From: Blastocatellia bacterium
GTDB lineage: Bacteria; Acidobacteriota; Blastocatellia; Pyrinomonadales; Pyrinomonadaceae
Length of the DNA: 8,327 nt
Direction: 5' to 3'
Assembly (NCBI GenBank): GCA_003175865.1
Contig: PSRF01000340.1
Location: forward strand, 1 to 8,327
Position numbers and translations under genes: made by a program. Under the pieces are notes generated by a model that searched no databases, had not been told where the DNA came from, and saw only the letters and a program-made list of their open reading frames with translations. This document shows positions 6,252 through 8,327 of the stretch, one piece after another. How positions within the stretch are numbered: the stretch's first letter is position 1; every line of letters begins with the position of its first letter.

Positions 6252-7289
6252 CTACTGCGTTCTGAAAGGCAGATCCAACCTCACTTCGCATCCACCTTCG
6301 TTGGGCCAATTGAACTCGAGACGATAATCCGTTCCATAGATCGCCTTTAACCGTTCAATACAATTCTTAAGTCCAATACCGCGCGTTGCACGTTCGCCAT
6401 AACGCCGCACACCAGAGTTTTTGACGAGCAGATGCAAGCGTGAATCGACTCTTGAACTTCGAATCAAGAGCTCGCCTCCATTAACTTCCGGCGCAATTCC
6501 ATGGAGTACGGCGTTCTCAGCCAGCGGCTGAAGTAGCATGATCGGTACGACTGCTTCGATCGTGTCGGACTGGACATCCGTCCTGACACGAAGTCGTTCA
6601 CCTAATCTAATCTGTTCGACTTCGAGATATTGACTAGTGAAGTCGAGCTCTTGAGCGAGTGAGATCTCAGCAACTGATTCTTCCTCAAGCGTTCGTCGCA
6701 GCAGACTCCCAATTCTCGACAACATGCGCGTAGCGCGTTCTGAGTCTCGCTCCAACACAAGCGTTGAGACAGCGTTCAATGCGTTAAAGAGAAAGTGAGG
6801 ATTCAGTTGATATCGTAGGGCATTAAGCTTGGCTTCACGCAGTTCGGACTCTGCCCGCAACATGCGTTCACGTTGTTGAGACATCTCTTGCCATTGCTTG
6901 CTCCCGAAATAGATATTGCACCACAGAAATAGGACCACGGCGTTCTGAACGAAGTCGAGCGGTAGTCCCGACCAGTCACTTGGCTGACCTCGAATAAGTA
7001 GAAGATCGACCACGACCTCCGTGACCGCAGCGAGTATCAAAGCGAAAAGAAGAGCGTGTACTTCGTGAATAAACCATGGCCGTCGCCTTTGCAGTGATGC
7101 CCGGCAGGCAGGCTTCAGCAACCAACTCGACGCAAAGAGCACTAACACCCAGACACTATTTTCGATGAAAACATCCGGCTGCTTGAGGTAAGGAGCAGCC
7201 GCAACCATCGTTAGCAGGTAGAAGCAACTCCAGCCGATAAGCTGAAACTGCCAGAACGATATTGAGGGGAATTGACGATCGTGAATCAC
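6252..7289 (-). CDS. LytS-type sensor histidine kinase
   Basis: A 345-residue membrane histidine kinase of the His_kinase/LytS class, which autophosphorylates and passes phosphate to a LytTR regulator. Four hydrophobic segments at about residues 13-35, 43-60, 77-99 and 112-128 form the membrane sensor, with no large extracellular domain. A charged, probably coiled-coil linker at 131-158 leads to the phospho-acceptor motif QLNPHFLFNALN (161-172) with His165. The ATPase domain follows, with LLQPLAENAVLHGI (252-265) as the N-box and GIGLKNCIERL (304-314) as the G-box. The start is GTG at 7289; an in-frame TAG lies four codons upstream and no ATG is available before the first membrane helix. No Shine-Dalgarno site is evident. 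The gene is transcribed toward its regulator and diverges from the exported hydrolase gene. The signal sensed cannot be told from the sequence. Confidence 0.95.
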   Translation of the reverse strand: MIHDRQFPSISFWQFQLIGWSCFYLLTMVAAAPYLKQPDVFIENSVWVLVLFASSWLLKPACRASLQRRRPWFIHEVHALLFALILAAVTEVVVDLLLIRGQPSDWSGLPLDFVQNAVVLFLWCNIYFGSKQWQEMSQQRERMLRAESELREAKLNALRYQLNPHFLFNALNAVSTLVLERDSERATRMLSRIGSLLRRTLEEESVAEISLAQELDFTSQYLEVEQIRLGERLRVRTDVQSDTIEAVVPIMLLQPLAENAVLHGIAPEVNGGELLIRSSRVDSRLHLLVKNSGVRRYGERATRGIGLKNCIERLKAIYGTDYRLEFNWPNEGGCEVRLDLPFRTQ

Positions 7290-7402
7290 TACTGAAATCT
7301 AGCACATTTCCAGAAGCGCTTGTCGCCACAAAGGAACGCCTTAACGCAGGGTCCACACGACATATCGAATGGCTCGTCCGCCTGTAATTAGTTGAACGTA
7401 TA

Positions 7403-7442
7403 TTCGGTGTAACTTGGTCCGAAATTGTTTTCTGTGACAGAA
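7403..7442. promoter_or_regulatory. Two operator-like palindromes in the divergent control region
   Basis: The 182-bp region between the histidine kinase start and the hydrolase start must hold promoters for both genes, but I see no clear -35/-10 pair for either. It does hold TTCGG-N11-CCGAA (7403-7423) and TTCTG-TGA-CAGAA (7430-7442). The second lies 17 bp before the hydrolase ribosome binding site, where a bound regulator would act on the hydrolase. They are short, so chance is not excluded, and neither resembles the paired direct repeats expected for LytTR regulators. Confidence 0.3.
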
Positions 7443-7458
7443 GTTGAGAATAACAGTC

Positions 7459-7466
7459 AAGGAGGT
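7459..7466 (+). promoter_or_regulatory. Ribosome binding site of the hydrolase gene
   Basis: AAGGAGGT, a full Shine-Dalgarno match, lies 5 nt before the ATG at 7472. It fixes this start, which agrees with the signal peptide that follows, and suggests strong translation. Confidence 0.9.
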
Positions 7467-7471
7467 CCGCG

Positions 7472-8327
7472 ATGAAGTCGCTGCTCGTGTCCGCGTTGCT
7501 CGTACTTACTTTTTCGATCAACTCTTCCTTTGCCTGCACAACCTTCTGTCTAACGACGAAGGATCGAGTTCTCTTCGGTAGGAATTACGACTGGGACATT
7601 GGTGATGGTCTGATCTTCGTAAATAAACATGGCGTCGCGAAGGTCTCGACTGGTGGTGATTTCCCGAAACCGGCTAGGTGGGTATCGCTTTATGGCAGCG
7701 TAACTTTCAATCAATACGGTCGTGAGAATCCAACTGGCGGCATGAACGAAGCCGGGCTGGTAGTCGAAGAGTTGTGGCTCGACGAAACTAAATACCCACT
7801 AGATAAAAATCTACCGGCAATCGACACGCAGGAATGGATTCAATATGAGCTCGATACATCCGCAACAGTGGAGGAAGCGATTGCCAATGCTCGCAAAGTT
7901 CGCATCGATTCTGACGTGAAGGTCCACTTTTTGATCGGCGACAAGTTTGGGCACGCGGTCACGATTGAATTCTTGAACGGCGAGTTGGTTGCTCACACTG
8001 GAGAGGAACTGGCGATTCAAACCCTGACGAATGACACCTATGCGAAATCGATCGCCTATCTAAAGGCTGCGACGGCCGAAAAGGCCCTGGGTTCAGACTC
8101 ACTTGATCGGTTCTATCGAGCTGCTCGTCGAACACAGGCCTTCGCAACAGAGAAACGAAATGATCAAGAAGCAATCAATTATGCGTTCGACATTCTGAGC
8201 AACGTAGCCCAGGGAAGTGGGACGCAGTGGAGTATTGTCTACGATCAGCTGCAGCGTAAGATTTACTTTCGCACGCAAGAGAATAGGCAGATTAGAACGA
8301 TCGACACCGCCAGTTTCGACTACTCGT
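7472..8327 (+). CDS. Exported choloylglycine hydrolase/penicillin V acylase-like Ntn hydrolase (partial, C-terminus beyond right edge)
   Basis: A linear-amide C-N hydrolase of the conjugated bile salt hydrolase/penicillin V acylase family. The 285 visible residues stay open to the right edge, so some of the C-terminus is missing relative to the usual 330-370. Residues 1-21 are a Sec signal peptide. Cleavage at SSFA|C would expose Cys22 (CTTF) as the N-terminal nucleophile; the lipobox leucine is absent, so signal peptidase I is the likely enzyme. Family residues line up by spacing: Cys22, Arg37 and Asp40 in FGRNYDWD, Asn187 in LTND, and an Arg in DRFYRAA near 210. GGMNEAGL (89-96) is present. 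The position that is Asn in bile salt hydrolases and Tyr in penicillin V acylases is apparently Trp102. The substrate is unknown; acyl-amides such as N-acyl amino acids or acyl-homoserine lactones are possible. The start has a strong ribosome site. It is divergent from the histidine kinase. Confidence 0.9.
   Translation, partial: MKSLLVSALLVLTFSINSSFACTTFCLTTKDRVLFGRNYDWDIGDGLIFVNKHGVAKVSTGGDFPKPARWVSLYGSVTFNQYGRENPTGGMNEAGLVVEELWLDETKYPLDKNLPAIDTQEWIQYELDTSATVEEAIANARKVRIDSDVKVHFLIGDKFGHAVTIEFLNGELVAHTGEELAIQTLTNDTYAKSIAYLKAATAEKALGSDSLDRFYRAARRTQAFATEKRNDQEAINYAFDILSNVAQGSGTQWSIVYDQLQRKIYFRTQENRQIRTIDTASFDYS

Noticed and set aside
7156..7539. A 127-residue minus-strand open frame across the divergent region
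   Set aside because: It overlaps the N-terminal parts of both the histidine kinase gene and the hydrolase gene, has no ribosome site and reads antisense to the hydrolase signal peptide.
1..8327. CRISPR array, tRNA/rRNA, insertion sequence, intrinsic terminator
   Set aside because: I saw no regularly spaced direct repeats, cloverleaf or rRNA sequence, no transposase, and no GC-rich hairpin followed by a U-run.

Overview
The window looks like chromosomal DNA from a member of the Acidobacteriota, or a close relative, with roughly balanced base composition. That placement is an inference. It rests on paralogous Ser/Thr kinases with the GAGGMGEVY glycine loop, one of them carrying a C-terminal TolB/WD40-like propeller, next to a LytS/LytTR two-component pair and a small secreted protein of no known family. 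I see no mobile element, CRISPR array, rRNA or tRNA, and no sign of recent transfer.

Layout. Six genes read on the minus strand and one on the plus strand. From right to left on the minus strand they are: a four-helix membrane sensor histidine kinase of the LytS type (7289-6252); a LytTR response regulator (6071-5337); a 204-residue soluble protein of unknown function (5236-4622); a 916-residue transmembrane Ser/Thr kinase with a beta-propeller (4405-1655); a 193-residue secreted protein (1560-979); and the N-terminal 290 residues of a second Ser/Thr kinase that runs off the left edge (871-1). On the plus strand, diverging from the histidine kinase, an exported choloylglycine-hydrolase/penicillin-acylase-like Ntn hydrolase starts at 7472 and runs off the right edge.

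How the parts may work together. The histidine kinase and response regulator form a classical LytS/LytR signalling pair. The 204-residue protein lies 100 bp downstream in the same direction and may be co-transcribed. The two Ser/Thr kinases are paralogs that flank the secreted protein, so all three may belong to one signalling locus. The divergent hydrolase shares a 182-bp control region with the histidine kinase, which makes it a candidate regulatory target, although nothing in the sequence proves this.

The gaps between genes (94 to 216 bp) are short but rich in perfect inverted repeats: 10 bp just after the large kinase stop codon, 10 bp between the histidine kinase and regulator genes, a compound hairpin just before the partial kinase start, and small operator-like palindromes upstream of the large kinase and of the hydrolase. 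I found no convincing intrinsic terminator with a U-tract. I see no clearly new system. The points most worth checking are the hydrolase active-site variation, the kinase/secreted-protein/kinase arrangement and the intergenic inverted repeats.
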